Source of the DNA: Bacteroidales bacterium
Lineage (GTDB): Bacteria; Bacteroidota; Bacteroidia; Bacteroidales; UBA932
Assembly (NCBI GenBank): GCA_017446775.1
Contig: JAFSQE010000032.1
Coordinates: forward strand, 62,001 to 126,000
DNA: 64,000 nt
Direction of reading: 5' to 3'
Program-made: the position numbers and the translations under genes
Notes under the pieces: generated by a model
Seen by the model: only the letters and a program-made list of their open reading frames with translations
Databases searched by the model: none
What the model was told of the DNA's origin: nothing
Shown: positions 47,212 to 55,437 of the stretch, one piece after another
How the letters are laid out: each line of letters starts with the position of its first letter
How positions within the stretch are numbered: the stretch's first letter is position 1

Positions 47212-47943
47212 ATGAAAAAGTACCTTCCCAGCATAGTCACCTGCCTGAATCTGCTTTCGGGCGCATGCGCATGTATCCTCGCCCTCTGGGGCTATTTCTG
47301 GCAGGCATGGTGTTTTATCCTTGCCGGGGCGGTATTCGATCTGTGCGACGGAGCCCTTGCCCGTCTGGTGAAAGCAGTTTCGCCGATGGGCAGGGAGCTC
47401 GATTCGCTCGCCGACGTCATCAGCTTTGGCCTTGCGCCGGCGCTGATGCTCTTCACATGGTATTTCAAGATTAATTGCGGCGGCACGGCCGGCAATCCGC
47501 TGGCGTTTGTGCCGCTGCTTCTGGTGGCATTCTCTGCCCTGCGCCTGGCGCGCTTCAACACCAGCGGCAGCGAGACCCACGATTTCTGCGGACTCCCCAC
47601 CCCCGCCTGCGCCATGATTGGCGCCTCCGCCGTGGCCTACGGCCATTGCTGCACGCTGGCGGGCGCAGAAAGCGCGGTGCTCCGGCTGCTGATGTCGTCA
47701 TGGTTCATCCCGGCGCTCTCGGCCGTGCTCTGCGTGCTGCTGGTGAGCCACATCCGGATGTTCTCACTCAAAAGCCGCCCCGGCACCAGGCATTATATCC
47801 TTGCCGGCGGCGCCCTTCTTCTGGTAGCCGGCATCGCCTTCATCGCCCCCCGGGGCATCCCCTTCATAGGCTACGCCGCCCTCTTCACCGTGCTGCTCTT
47901 CACCGTTTATATCCTCCTGGCAATCTTCTCGCCAGGGGAATAG
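47212..47943 (+). CDS. pssA: CDP-diacylglycerol-serine O-phosphatidyltransferase
   Basis: A 243-residue inner-membrane enzyme making phosphatidylserine, precursor of phosphatidylethanolamine. The CDP-alcohol phosphotransferase motif is complete: DLCDGALAR, eight residues, G, then RELDSLAD. About six to seven hydrophobic helices follow, with the usual SFGLAPALML and RLARFNTSG. The gene starts one base after the C1B peptidase stop and ends the plus-strand run before the AT-rich island. Confidence 0.93.
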   Translation: MKKYLPSIVTCLNLLSGACACILALWGYFWQAWCFILAGAVFDLCDGALARLVKAVSPMGRELDSLADVISFGLAPALMLFTWYFKINCGGTAGNPLAFVPLLLVAFSALRLARFNTSGSETHDFCGLPTPACAMIGASAVAYGHCCTLAGAESAVLRLLMSSWFIPALSAVLCVLLVSHIRMFSLKSRPGTRHYILAGGALLLVAGIAFIAPRGIPFIGYAALFTVLLFTVYILLAIFSPGE

Positions 47944-47994
47944 CAGCCAGAAACTACCCCCTGAACTTCAGCTTATCAGAACAACTCCACCCGT

Positions 47995-48076
47995 CGCTAC
48001 GCTCCGGCGGCGGGCAGAACCATTCTGAATCGCAACTCACCTGTCATATCGACCGAGCGCAGCGAGTGGAGACATC
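47995..48076. repeat. Intergenic inverted-repeat element
   Basis: CGCTACGCTC (47995-48004) is nearly the reverse complement of GAGCGCAGCG (48055-48064), and the right half sits in TGTCATATCGACCGAGCGCAG-type sequence ending GGAGACATC. From memory, closely similar TGTCAT...GAGCGCAGCGAG...GGAGA sequences recur in intergenic regions of many Bacteroidota. It marks the border to the AT-rich segment. Whether it is mobile is unknown. Confidence 0.5.
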
Positions 48077-48143
48077 CTCCTCCCTCAGCAACCAAATGCC
48101 GGACAAAAACTTATTCTGCCGCTTCAATTTCGGGCAATACCAG

Positions 48144-49613
48144 CTATTCAATATCAGTGGGCGTCAAGGGCACACTTAAGTAATGACTCTTTTGTATGAA
48201 AAAGGTCCACCCACCCTCTTCATGATGCAGGTGTCTAGCCTTCATAAAATGGCCGTCAGGGAACCACGTCAATCCGCCAACATCCCCACTATCAACTTCG
48301 GGCTGTCCATAGTAATTGGTCAGATTCTTCCTCAGCATTCTGAAGACCTTGTCGTCAGCATCAGCCGATATAAAATGCACGTGCCGCCAGTCTTCGTCTT
48401 CTCCGTACAGTTGCATTTCAAAAGGTTGCCCGTCAATGAGGATTTCACAATATACATACCCTTCAGAAGCATGAGGGCTCCACGGATGTATGATTACTGA
48501 AAAGAAAGGATTCATATTCATCTCCTGAAGAATTCGCCTGGGTGATCCTGCAAGCTTTACGCCCAAAAGGTCGATAAGCGGCGGAGAGCTGGTTATTTCG
48601 TGGGTCGTAATGTCAAGTTCTTCTTCGTGTAATGGCACAAGAAGCAAAGAAAGAGGCTGAGACAAAATCCCGTCCAATTCCTCATACGGAATCACTGCCT
48701 CATATTCGCCGTCGGCACCAGAGCCCAAGTTATAGGGATAGAAGTAGATGATGAGGCCCTCTTCTATAAGTGCGCACCCATTTGCCCTATTCAGAACATC
48801 AATATATTCATCTGGCGTATGTTCGTATTGGCGGATATAGTATTCTCCATGCCCGTTTACCAGGCGCTGCACCATCAAGGCCGCAAGACTGTCACGCATT
48901 TCCGGATTAACCATATCTTCACAAGTAAGCTGTTTACCGGTAGTAGCATCGACAGTCCAGAATGATTCCCGAGAATTATTACCGCCACACAGATGTTCGT
49001 ACCAATCTATGCGATAAAAGGTGTAAAGATTGCAGACCTTCCAGCAATCGGCAATTAAAAGACCCGCCTGCTCGTTGACCACATCGTGTTCGGCTTCGCC
49101 AGAACAGTGCCATCCATCATAAACATGCTGTAGACGCCCCATATAGTAGTCGCAAATTTCATTGTCAGATTTAAGATGCTTCGCAGGAATCTCATATGAC
49201 TCCTCACTAAATTCTACCAACCCGTGCCCTATCGGACAGTTATTTGCAAAAACACTGACAGTATCTGAGAGCCAATTCAACAAAGGCCCAATGGGCGGGC
49301 AGCGCAAGGCCAGAACCGCGTACTCTGCAAAGCATGTATCTTTAGGACACTTAACATATACAGACTTGTGAGCCAGATTCTGCATTGGCGGGAACAGCAG
49401 GGTATCCTCCCGGAACGCACGATCCCTATACCCTATCTTCCCAAAGAAGATATACTTATAATCAGTATCGAACAATCCTCCTGCGGGATTAATCAGCGAA
49501 TCCTTCACCGGGACAAGCTCTTCGACCGTCCCTGACACTTTCTGCTCTTTCTTCTTCGCGCCACCACATCCTGCTATAATCAGGATGGCAAGTAATAAGG
49601 CAAATTTTTTCAT
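48144..49613 (-). CDS. DUF3298-domain lipoprotein, unknown function
   Basis: A 489-residue lipoprotein (lipobox IAGC). Residues about 260-330 (EEGLIIYFYPYNLG, AVIPYEEL) match the DUF3298/RsiV-type domain, found in envelope proteins and anti-sigma factors. A further C-terminal region (about 355-489) contains GSPRRILQEMN and WFPDGHFMKARHLHHE; I do not recognise it. It ends a minus-strand cluster, 5 nt after the DnaG-like gene, and may sense something at the outer membrane. Confidence 0.75.
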   Translation of the reverse strand: MKKFALLLAILIIAGCGGAKKKEQKVSGTVEELVPVKDSLINPAGGLFDTDYKYIFFGKIGYRDRAFREDTLLFPPMQNLAHKSVYVKCPKDTCFAEYAVLALRCPPIGPLLNWLSDTVSVFANNCPIGHGLVEFSEESYEIPAKHLKSDNEICDYYMGRLQHVYDGWHCSGEAEHDVVNEQAGLLIADCWKVCNLYTFYRIDWYEHLCGGNNSRESFWTVDATTGKQLTCEDMVNPEMRDSLAALMVQRLVNGHGEYYIRQYEHTPDEYIDVLNRANGCALIEEGLIIYFYPYNLGSGADGEYEAVIPYEELDGILSQPLSLLLVPLHEEELDITTHEITSSPPLIDLLGVKLAGSPRRILQEMNMNPFFSVIIHPWSPHASEGYVYCEILIDGQPFEMQLYGEDEDWRHVHFISADADDKVFRMLRKNLTNYYGQPEVDSGDVGGLTWFPDGHFMKARHLHHEEGGWTFFIQKSHYLSVPLTPTDIE

Positions 49614-49618
49614 AAAAA

Positions 49619-50173
49619 TCAGAACGGCAACTCGTTGACCTTGTCGATGTATTCCAACAGCACTTCTACAGGTACTTGGACCGTCTCGGCCAGGGCGTTG
49701 AGATAGACGCGGCGGCGGACGACATCCGACATCTTATCTATTGAGAGCGCAATTCGTTTGATGACTTCGGCTTTATCAAAAGGCGTATGGCTGCTGAGAT
49801 ATTTCGTGTACACAAGATAATCAATATAGTCGAAACTCCTCCTAAATTCTTCTGCAGCCTGATTTACATCTCCTCTTTCTGTCCAATAGCGAACCTCATC
49901 CACAGGACTGTTACTACCGATATCACTTACCAAAACATTAATACCACAGGCGAGCAAAGTATCCCCTGTCGTCATTATATAACTCTGGGGATCATCAGCG
50001 TCCTTTACTTCCTCATACAGGATTATTACCGTGTCGGCCTTATTATTGAGCCCCCTCCATTGACTCTCCATCTCTATCAGACCCTCGTAGCAAATCACAT
50101 TGTTGATACCTACGCTACGCACCGCCTCCAGATCGGCCTTGCTCTTAACCAGATATACTTTATTGCTTTCCAT
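49619..50173 (-). CDS. DnaG-derived protein with degenerate Toprim domain
   Basis: A 184-residue protein. Residues 1-100 follow the order of the DnaG primase Toprim domain (YLVKSKADLEAVRSVGINNVI, then TVIILYEEVKDADDP, then LLACGINVLVSD). Residues 110-184 match the helical segment following it (KAEVIKRIALSIDKMSDVVRR, VYLNALAETVQVPVEVLLEY). The catalytic DxD of Toprim is replaced by YEEVKD and the first Glu (EGYTD in DnaG) by KSKAD, so primase or nuclease activity is unlikely. It lies between the coiled-coil gene and the lipoprotein gene. I know no characterised counterpart; family assignment is from pattern memory. Confidence 0.6.
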   Translation of the reverse strand: MESNKVYLVKSKADLEAVRSVGINNVICYEGLIEMESQWRGLNNKADTVIILYEEVKDADDPQSYIMTTGDTLLACGINVLVSDIGSNSPVDEVRYWTERGDVNQAAEEFRRSFDYIDYLVYTKYLSSHTPFDKAEVIKRIALSIDKMSDVVRRRVYLNALAETVQVPVEVLLEYIDKVNELPF

Positions 50174-50184
50174 AGTTTTACAAT

Positions 50185-50883
50185 TTACGCGTCCCAGCCT
50201 TTCGCATATGATGGCAACTTGAACTGCGAGTCGCCATTAGCCTTTTCGCCGACAGCAGATGCTTCTGTCATTTCATTATATAGCTGTCCCATACGATTCT
50301 GCGCCTCGCCTATAATACTGATATACCGTGCAAGGTTATCCCTAAATTGGCCGAACTTGTTATCTATGGTGGCAAACTGGAAAGCAATGCCATCATCACC
50401 GGTGAACAAAACCTTGCCCATACACAGTTCATCAGAAACTTGATGTGCCGCCTTGTGCATGATATCCATATCAAAATCAGCGCGGTCCATACTATAAAAC
50501 TTTATCATCAGCATTATTGGGAAGCGCTCTGCATCTATTGAAAAATGTTCACCTTGAACCATAAAGTTGATCCAGTGCCCATCAAAGTCAGGCACATATC
50601 CGTTATAGCGGATTGCCTCCATTGCCGTCTCTTTATTCAGCGGCCGTGAATCATAATCGCTGCTGGTCACCGGCGCCGCTGAAGGCTGCGGCTTACTCTG
50701 TGCGGATGCCTGCGCTTCTTCAAGCCTCTTCTGCAGCAACTCATTGTCCCTCTTAAATCCATCAAGCTGCTGCTTCTGCCACTCATTGTCCTTCTTCATG
50801 CTTGCATAGTCCTGAACATTTGCCACATACAGGAAAAGAAAAGTCACCGCAAGCGTAATACTTATTATTAGTCCGATTATCAT
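50185..50883 (-). CDS. Membrane-anchored coiled-coil protein, possible YbjN-like domain
   Basis: A 232-residue protein: one N-terminal membrane helix (about 2-20), a coiled coil (about 30-65, [20 protein letters not shown]), a Pro/Ser linker, and a globular domain (about 88-210, [28 protein letters not shown]). The last part has the strand and helix order of YbjN/type III chaperone-like domains, but I am not sure. The gene overlaps the J-domain gene by 4 nt, so the two proteins are probably made together and may act at the membrane. Confidence 0.6.
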   Translation of the reverse strand: MIIGLIISITLAVTFLFLYVANVQDYASMKKDNEWQKQQLDGFKRDNELLQKRLEEAQASAQSKPQPSAAPVTSSDYDSRPLNKETAMEAIRYNGYVPDFDGHWINFMVQGEHFSIDAERFPIMLMIKFYSMDRADFDMDIMHKAAHQVSDELCMGKVLFTGDDGIAFQFATIDNKFGQFRDNLARYISIIGEAQNRMGQLYNEMTEASAVGEKANGDSQFKLPSYAKGWDA

Positions 50884-51626
50884 TGTATTGTTTGTTGTTT
50901 TTGTTGAGTTAAGTCTGGTATATTTATTTCTTGGAGTCTCAGTTTGACTGCCGGCGTGTCTGTTATAGATCTTATGAATTCATCTACCGCATAGTATTCG
51001 TAGTTAAATTTTGCATTAGCTTTTGGGGGATTTGTTTCTTTTTCGTACTTGTATTGTTCCTTGTGTTGCCCGGAATCATTCCCAGGGTTAAAGATTAATA
51101 CACTTGGAAAAGCAACATAAAATGAGAAACATAAACCAAGGGCAAAGCCACGGGCATTCTCCTTAAACCAGCCCTTGATTGATTCCCATTTTGAGGAATT
51201 GGTACGCTGCCGATATGCCGTGTTGGGACCCTGATAATAATAGCCATACCTTGAGCCATAGTACTGGCCGGAGTATCCACCCGAAGAGCCTGATGACCAT
51301 CCGCTGAATCCGCCGGATGAACCATGCTGCGTTTGTTGCCATCCTGACGACGCAGCATTGTGGCTAGATGGTTCCTCGTGAGGTTGCTTATAATAAATCC
51401 TAACTTGATCATATCTGGCTCGTTTTACCGGGTCTGACAGGACATCATATGCCTGTGATATCCTCTTGAACCTTTCCTCTGCTTCCGAAATACTCTCCGG
51501 ACCCTCCCCCGAGTGTTTATCTGGATGCCAGCGTAAAGCAAGCAAGCGGTATGCGCGGCGAATCTCATCCTGACCTGCATTCTCAGAAACCCCGAGTGTG
51601 GCGTAATAATTAACAGAGTAGTCCAT
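50880..51626 (-). CDS. Membrane J-domain (DnaJ-like) protein
   Basis: A 248-residue protein with an N-terminal J domain (about 1-75) including [16 protein letters not shown] with the HPD motif required to stimulate Hsp70 ATPase, and [14 protein letters not shown]. Then comes a Gly/Ser/Tyr-rich linker (about 90-140) and one membrane helix (about 165-185, [20 protein letters not shown]), leaving the C-terminal ~60 residues beyond it. It lacks the zinc-finger and substrate-binding domains of DnaJ, so it is a specialised recruiter of DnaK to the membrane. It is in the middle of the second cluster. Confidence 0.9.
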   Translation of the reverse strand: MDYSVNYYATLGVSENAGQDEIRRAYRLLALRWHPDKHSGEGPESISEAEERFKRISQAYDVLSDPVKRARYDQVRIYYKQPHEEPSSHNAASSGWQQTQHGSSGGFSGWSSGSSGGYSGQYYGSRYGYYYQGPNTAYRQRTNSSKWESIKGWFKENARGFALGLCFSFYVAFPSVLIFNPGNDSGQHKEQYKYEKETNPPKANAKFNYEYYAVDEFIRSITDTPAVKLRLQEINIPDLTQQKQQTIQ

Positions 51627-51647
51627 AGAATATGCAACTCGATCCGG

Positions 51648-53708
51648 CTATCTCTTGATTATAAGTTTATTGTTCTGATTGTCGATGGTGATGGTGCCGA
51701 AACGTTCCATGGCGCTCTGGCCGAGGAGCAACGGAGCTTTCTGGCTCTTGACCACCGAAGCATCTACGTTGTGCAGGATGGCGTCGCCAATCTTTACTTC
51801 GCGGAGTGTTATTACCGTGCCTTCGCTGATCTGGCCGTTGGCAATCTGGTAGTACTTTTTACCCTTGATATCCTTCTGAGAAAGATAGCCGTTCTTGAGC
51901 ATAAAGTTGGCCTCTACGGATGATATGGTCACGTCCGACGCGCCGGTATCGAAAATCATCTGCAGCGGGAGGCCGTTGATGTCACACGGTATCTCAAAAG
52001 TACCGCCGGGATTACGTTTGACGTCAATCTCAGTTACTGTCTCTTCCTGTACCGGCATCTCGAATTCGAACTGCTTCAGATATTCGGCATGCTTTGCCTC
52101 ATACTCCTCTACCAGAGCCTTGAATTCCGGCAGGTCGCGTATAGGATCCATATCATCGTCTGCACGTAAATGAGCGAAGCGACGGAAGCCCTTCTCGAAA
52201 GATGTGCGCAGGGCCGCTACCGACTCTTCCAGCCGCCCCATCCTCGCATAAAGGCAGGCACGGTCGTAATAGTTTCCTGTATCTTCCGGATCATCAGCGA
52301 TAATCTTATCCATCCACTCCTCGGCCTCTTTATCCCTACCAAGGAAATGCAACGCATATTGGCGACAGCTGACATTGGACGCAACTGTATCAAGCTGAAC
52401 AACCTTCTCAAAATCAGCCTCAGCCTCCGTCTTATTCCCTTCCAGAAGCAGCAGCTCGCCGCGCATCAAAAGCAGATATGGATAATCAGGATTCATCTCA
52501 AGGCCAAGATTATAATCTTCAAGAGCCTTTTTACGGTCACCAATCGCTTCATAAGTCCAACCACGACGGTAGTAGCAGAATCCCTCGGATGGATTATCTT
52601 CTATTGCTGATGTATAGTCGGTAATAGCTGCACTATAATCACCCTTGTCAAAATAATAATTACCTCTGCGGACATAAAGCTCCCAATCTGCGTCCTTCTC
52701 CATCACCTTTGAAATGTCAGCAATGGCAAGCTCATAAAGGCCAAGTTCGCTATATGAATTGCTTCTGTAAACATTTATCCAATTATTATGTCCGTATTCA
52801 GATTCCAACTCATCGTAAACCTTGACCTCATCGGCATATCTGTGCGTCTTGTCATAGAACTGACACAAGAAAGCCTTCCATTTAAACGGCTCCTCACTCT
52901 TTTTGGCGCGCGACTTAATACTGGCCTCCGCATAGTTAGGCCGCTGCACGAGAACCTCCAAGATAGCCGCCACCCGGGCATCATCCGACTTGTCAAACCA
53001 ATCCAGGCCCGCATCCACCGCCTTGTTAGTCTCCCCGAGCTTATCAAAAGCCTGCATCTTAAAACGGTACACCTCGGAATAATCAGCATCATATTTCTGG
53101 CACTTCTCCAGAATCTCCAGCGCCTCGCGATACTGCTCTCGTTCAATCATATTTCGTGCAAGGCCGGCCATCGCGCCCATATCCGCCTCATTCTCCGCGA
53201 GCATCTTCTTATAAACAGCGTCAGCGGCATCATAGTCATCCAGCATATAAAGCGCCTGCGCATAATCGAAAGAGATGCTCTTCAGGCTCTCCTTGCTATC
53301 CTTCCTGGCCATCTCATACGCCGTCTTGAACGATGCCGCCGCACTCTTCCAGTCACCCATATCCTGATAGATACAAGCCTTCCACCAGTGCAGCGTAGAG
53401 TTAGCAATCTCCGACTTCTTGGGCTTGTTGACCTTGATCGCGTGATTGATGTCCCGCATCGCACGACCCGGCTCGTCCTTCAGCCGGAAAAGCTGCGCCC
53501 GCAGAATCAGCGCGTCCACATTGTCCGGCGTCTCCTTCAATTGTTTGCTGACCAGTTCCATAGCCTTCTCCTCGTCCTTCTCCTCATTAAGCACCTCGTA
53601 GGCTTTTTGGAGGTTGTAGTCGTTTGCAGCTGTGTTCTTCTGGGCAAAAAGGGTTGTGTTTACGGCCGCCAGTAATAATACGGCCAGAATAGTAATGATT
53701 CGGTTCAT
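51648..53708 (-). CDS. Exported TPR protein with C-terminal retropepsin-like aspartic protease domain
   Basis: A 686-residue exported protein (signal peptide ending LFAQ). Residues about 30-555 are tandem TPR units (for example MAGLARNMIEREQYREALEI and YRRGWTYEAIGDRKKALEDY). Residues about 573-686 form a single retropepsin-like domain with the active-site DTGAS (D587) and hydrophobic LLLGQSAMERFG near the end; such domains act as dimers. Both halves are intact. The TPR part probably holds partner proteins, and the protease cleaves one. It heads the J-domain cluster, 21 nt upstream. Confidence 0.88.
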   Translation of the reverse strand: MNRIITILAVLLLAAVNTTLFAQKNTAANDYNLQKAYEVLNEEKDEEKAMELVSKQLKETPDNVDALILRAQLFRLKDEPGRAMRDINHAIKVNKPKKSEIANSTLHWWKACIYQDMGDWKSAAASFKTAYEMARKDSKESLKSISFDYAQALYMLDDYDAADAVYKKMLAENEADMGAMAGLARNMIEREQYREALEILEKCQKYDADYSEVYRFKMQAFDKLGETNKAVDAGLDWFDKSDDARVAAILEVLVQRPNYAEASIKSRAKKSEEPFKWKAFLCQFYDKTHRYADEVKVYDELESEYGHNNWINVYRSNSYSELGLYELAIADISKVMEKDADWELYVRRGNYYFDKGDYSAAITDYTSAIEDNPSEGFCYYRRGWTYEAIGDRKKALEDYNLGLEMNPDYPYLLLMRGELLLLEGNKTEAEADFEKVVQLDTVASNVSCRQYALHFLGRDKEAEEWMDKIIADDPEDTGNYYDRACLYARMGRLEESVAALRTSFEKGFRRFAHLRADDDMDPIRDLPEFKALVEEYEAKHAEYLKQFEFEMPVQEETVTEIDVKRNPGGTFEIPCDINGLPLQMIFDTGASDVTISSVEANFMLKNGYLSQKDIKGKKYYQIANGQISEGTVITLREVKIGDAILHNVDASVVKSQKAPLLLGQSAMERFGTITIDNQNNKLIIKR

Positions 53709-53738
53709 GGGGTAGTTTTTTCATGTTTTTCTTTCGCA

Positions 53739-53924
53739 TTATTTATTCTTAACCAAATATGAGACTATGAGAAAAGCTGCTGCACATATTATTAACGCCC
53801 AATCTTCAGCTTCCATCATAGATAGCAAAGCTAAAAGGGGAATTCCTATTAGTATCACAGCCAAGATAACCCCCAATAACCCGCCAAAAGCCTTCTGCAC
53901 AGGATTATTATCATTATTACTCAT
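53739..53924 (-). CDS. Small two-helix membrane protein
   Basis: A 61-residue protein beginning MSNNDNNPVQKAFGG with two hydrophobic segments (GVILAVILIGIPLLALLSMM and WALIICAAAFLIVSYLV). No family recognised. A longer frame adds seven residues (MRKEIKA), but that start would lie inside the preceding 33-codon gene; the ATG at 53924 is 4 nt after its stop. Confidence 0.6.
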   Translation of the reverse strand: MSNNDNNPVQKAFGGLLGVILAVILIGIPLLALLSMMEAEDWALIICAAAFLIVSYLVKNK

Positions 53925-53928
53925 AGCT

Positions 53929-54030
53929 TTAATCTCTTTTCTCACTCATCTTTACAACCAGATGGGCAATGATAAAAATGATGACAAAACTAATAACTGA
54001 CCATCCGATGGCATTTGCAATTTCGTTCAT
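53929..54030 (-). CDS. 33-residue single-helix membrane protein
   Basis: A very short frame, MNEIANAIGWSVISFVII then FIIAHLVVKMSEKRD, with one membrane helix, a charged tail and a TAA stop. It is followed after 4 nt by the 61-residue membrane protein gene, which supports it as a real small gene of an operon. Function unknown; could also be a chance frame. Confidence 0.5.
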   Translation of the reverse strand: MNEIANAIGWSVISFVIIFIIAHLVVKMSEKRD

Positions 54031-54085
54031 GATGTATCGTTTCTATAGGTTAGTTTTATTACAAGAAAAATATCCCTCTTGTCGT

Positions 54086-54247
54086 TCAATATTTCTTATT
54101 AACAGCAGCAATAATGTATCCCATAAGCGGTGAGGTGCAGATGGCTATAAAAATGAAGAAGCCCTTACTCTCTCCGTGTTCTTCTGCATAGTTACCCACC
54201 ATAATTGATAGAATAACCCAAATCACAATAGCTATTAGTGTTCCCAT
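54086..54247 (-). CDS. 53-residue two-helix membrane protein
   Basis: A 53-residue protein starting MGTLIAIVIWVILSIMVG with a second hydrophobic segment (FFIFIAICTSPLMGYIIAAV). The loop NYAEEHGESKG between them is polar. It resembles small membrane proteins of unknown function annotated in Bacteroidota. A longer frame from 54322 is less likely because its first 25 residues are polar and unlike a natural start. It lies 55 bp upstream of the 33-residue gene. Confidence 0.6.
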   Translation of the reverse strand: MGTLIAIVIWVILSIMVGNYAEEHGESKGFFIFIAICTSPLMGYIIAAVNKKY

Positions 54248-54350
54248 GTTATGATTGTTTAAGTTCGTGTTATAAAAGGCATGACTATTCCAAGGCGGCG
54301 GCAAAGCGGCCGTCGCAAACAATTAATAATTAAATGGTTATTTTACCCCT

Positions 54351-54384
54351 GCGAGGCCTGATTCATATTATTACCAAGCCTCGC
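54351..54384 (-). terminator. Hairpin downstream of the collagen-like protein gene
   Basis: GCGAGGCCTG pairs with CAAGCCTCGC (9 of 10 positions) around a 14-nt AT-rich loop. There is no T run after it on the minus strand, so it may be a stabilising or attenuating structure rather than a terminator. Confidence 0.45.
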
Positions 54385-54421
54385 CGTATCTATGAGAATA
54401 AGATATCCTGGGGGATCACTA

Positions 54422-55321
54422 TTAAACTAAGCTGCTGATATCTTCACTGTTGGAGTAATCGGGCATATCAGAAAATAACTGATCTTCGACAGCCATAGCT
54501 TCATTTGCATGAGCATCTGCTATCATGCCTTCTACTGTTATTCCGGTTCCCTGGGGCATATGATGCATTTCATCATTGGCATCAAGTACCCCATTGCTAT
54601 TACTATCAATAAGGACTGTGTCCACATTCCCATCACCGTCAGAATCAATAAAATTGGCATCCATACCATTAATCTGGCCAACGCCGACTATTACCGAGGA
54701 ACCGTCTTCTGCCACCACCTGACCAACACCAATTATATGAACATCAACATCGCTTTCATCCTCTGCCGGTGCAGGGTTAACTGAAACATCTTCCACAGAT
54801 TCATTGCTATGGCCAGCATCAACATGTGAGCCTACCGATGCCAAATGTTGCGAAGATGTCTCGGGATGGACTTGCGCCATAATGGTATTGCCGTGCTCCA
54901 TACGCTGCTCATCGCTCATACTCTGCCACTCTGGATCATCTGCACGATAGGTACTATACACATTGCCGTGCCATACAAATGCCCCGCCGGTACCGACCTC
55001 CGCCCTAGCTGCTGCGAAAGCCTGGCTGAAGGACATATCTTCGGTCACGGACTCTGCAACCCTGATTTCTCCTGATGACAAAGAAATACCTGCACCCGAA
55101 GATGGGCCTTCGCCACCCTGTCCTCCTTGTGGACCTGTAGGACCCGCCCAGGCCTGGTAGCCAAGCACGCCTCCTACTCCGATAAGTATACCTGGAACTC
55201 CGCCAACAAGCACTTCACGCCATATACTGGGTTTGTTATCTTGATTAGCATTTGTGGTTTCAGCAGCACTCCTCTGCTGTGTTGACTCTGTGTAAACATT
55301 TGTATTGTCAGTCGGTTTCAT
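54422..55321 (-). CDS. Single-pass membrane protein with short collagen-like and calcium-type motifs
   Basis: A 299-residue protein. It has a polar N-terminus, one membrane helix (about 37-58, VLVGGVPGILIGVGGVLGYQ), a short collagen-like GPTGPQGGQGGEGP stretch, then the block SVTEDMSFSQAFAAARAEVG and AFVWHGNVYSTY (about 90-125), then an acidic region with DSDGDGNVDTVLIDSNSNG, which resembles dockerin-type or EF-hand calcium loops. From memory the SFSQAFAAARAEVG block recurs in uncharacterised Bacteroidota proteins. Signal peptide absent, so the N-terminus is probably cytoplasmic. Function unknown. Confidence 0.65.
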   Translation of the reverse strand: MKPTDNTNVYTESTQQRSAAETTNANQDNKPSIWREVLVGGVPGILIGVGGVLGYQAWAGPTGPQGGQGGEGPSSGAGISLSSGEIRVAESVTEDMSFSQAFAAARAEVGTGGAFVWHGNVYSTYRADDPEWQSMSDEQRMEHGNTIMAQVHPETSSQHLASVGSHVDAGHSNESVEDVSVNPAPAEDESDVDVHIIGVGQVVAEDGSSVIVGVGQINGMDANFIDSDGDGNVDTVLIDSNSNGVLDANDEMHHMPQGTGITVEGMIADAHANEAMAVEDQLFSDMPDYSNSEDISSLV

Positions 55322-55437
55322 AATGATTATGTTTTATTTGTTTGATTTCTGAGAACAAAGAAACACTTGGTCAATAACATAAAAAAGCGTTATTCTGTTT
55401 AATACACGAAGTGTGGGGTTTGATGTATGAAATGTCA

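Noticed and set aside
48042..48076. Attachment site of an integrative element
   Set aside because: No second copy flanking the island is visible, and there is no integrase or tRNA gene; it is reported only as an intergenic repeat.
54351..54384. Clear rho-independent terminator
   Set aside because: The stem is good, but no T tract follows on the minus strand, so only a tentative hairpin is listed.
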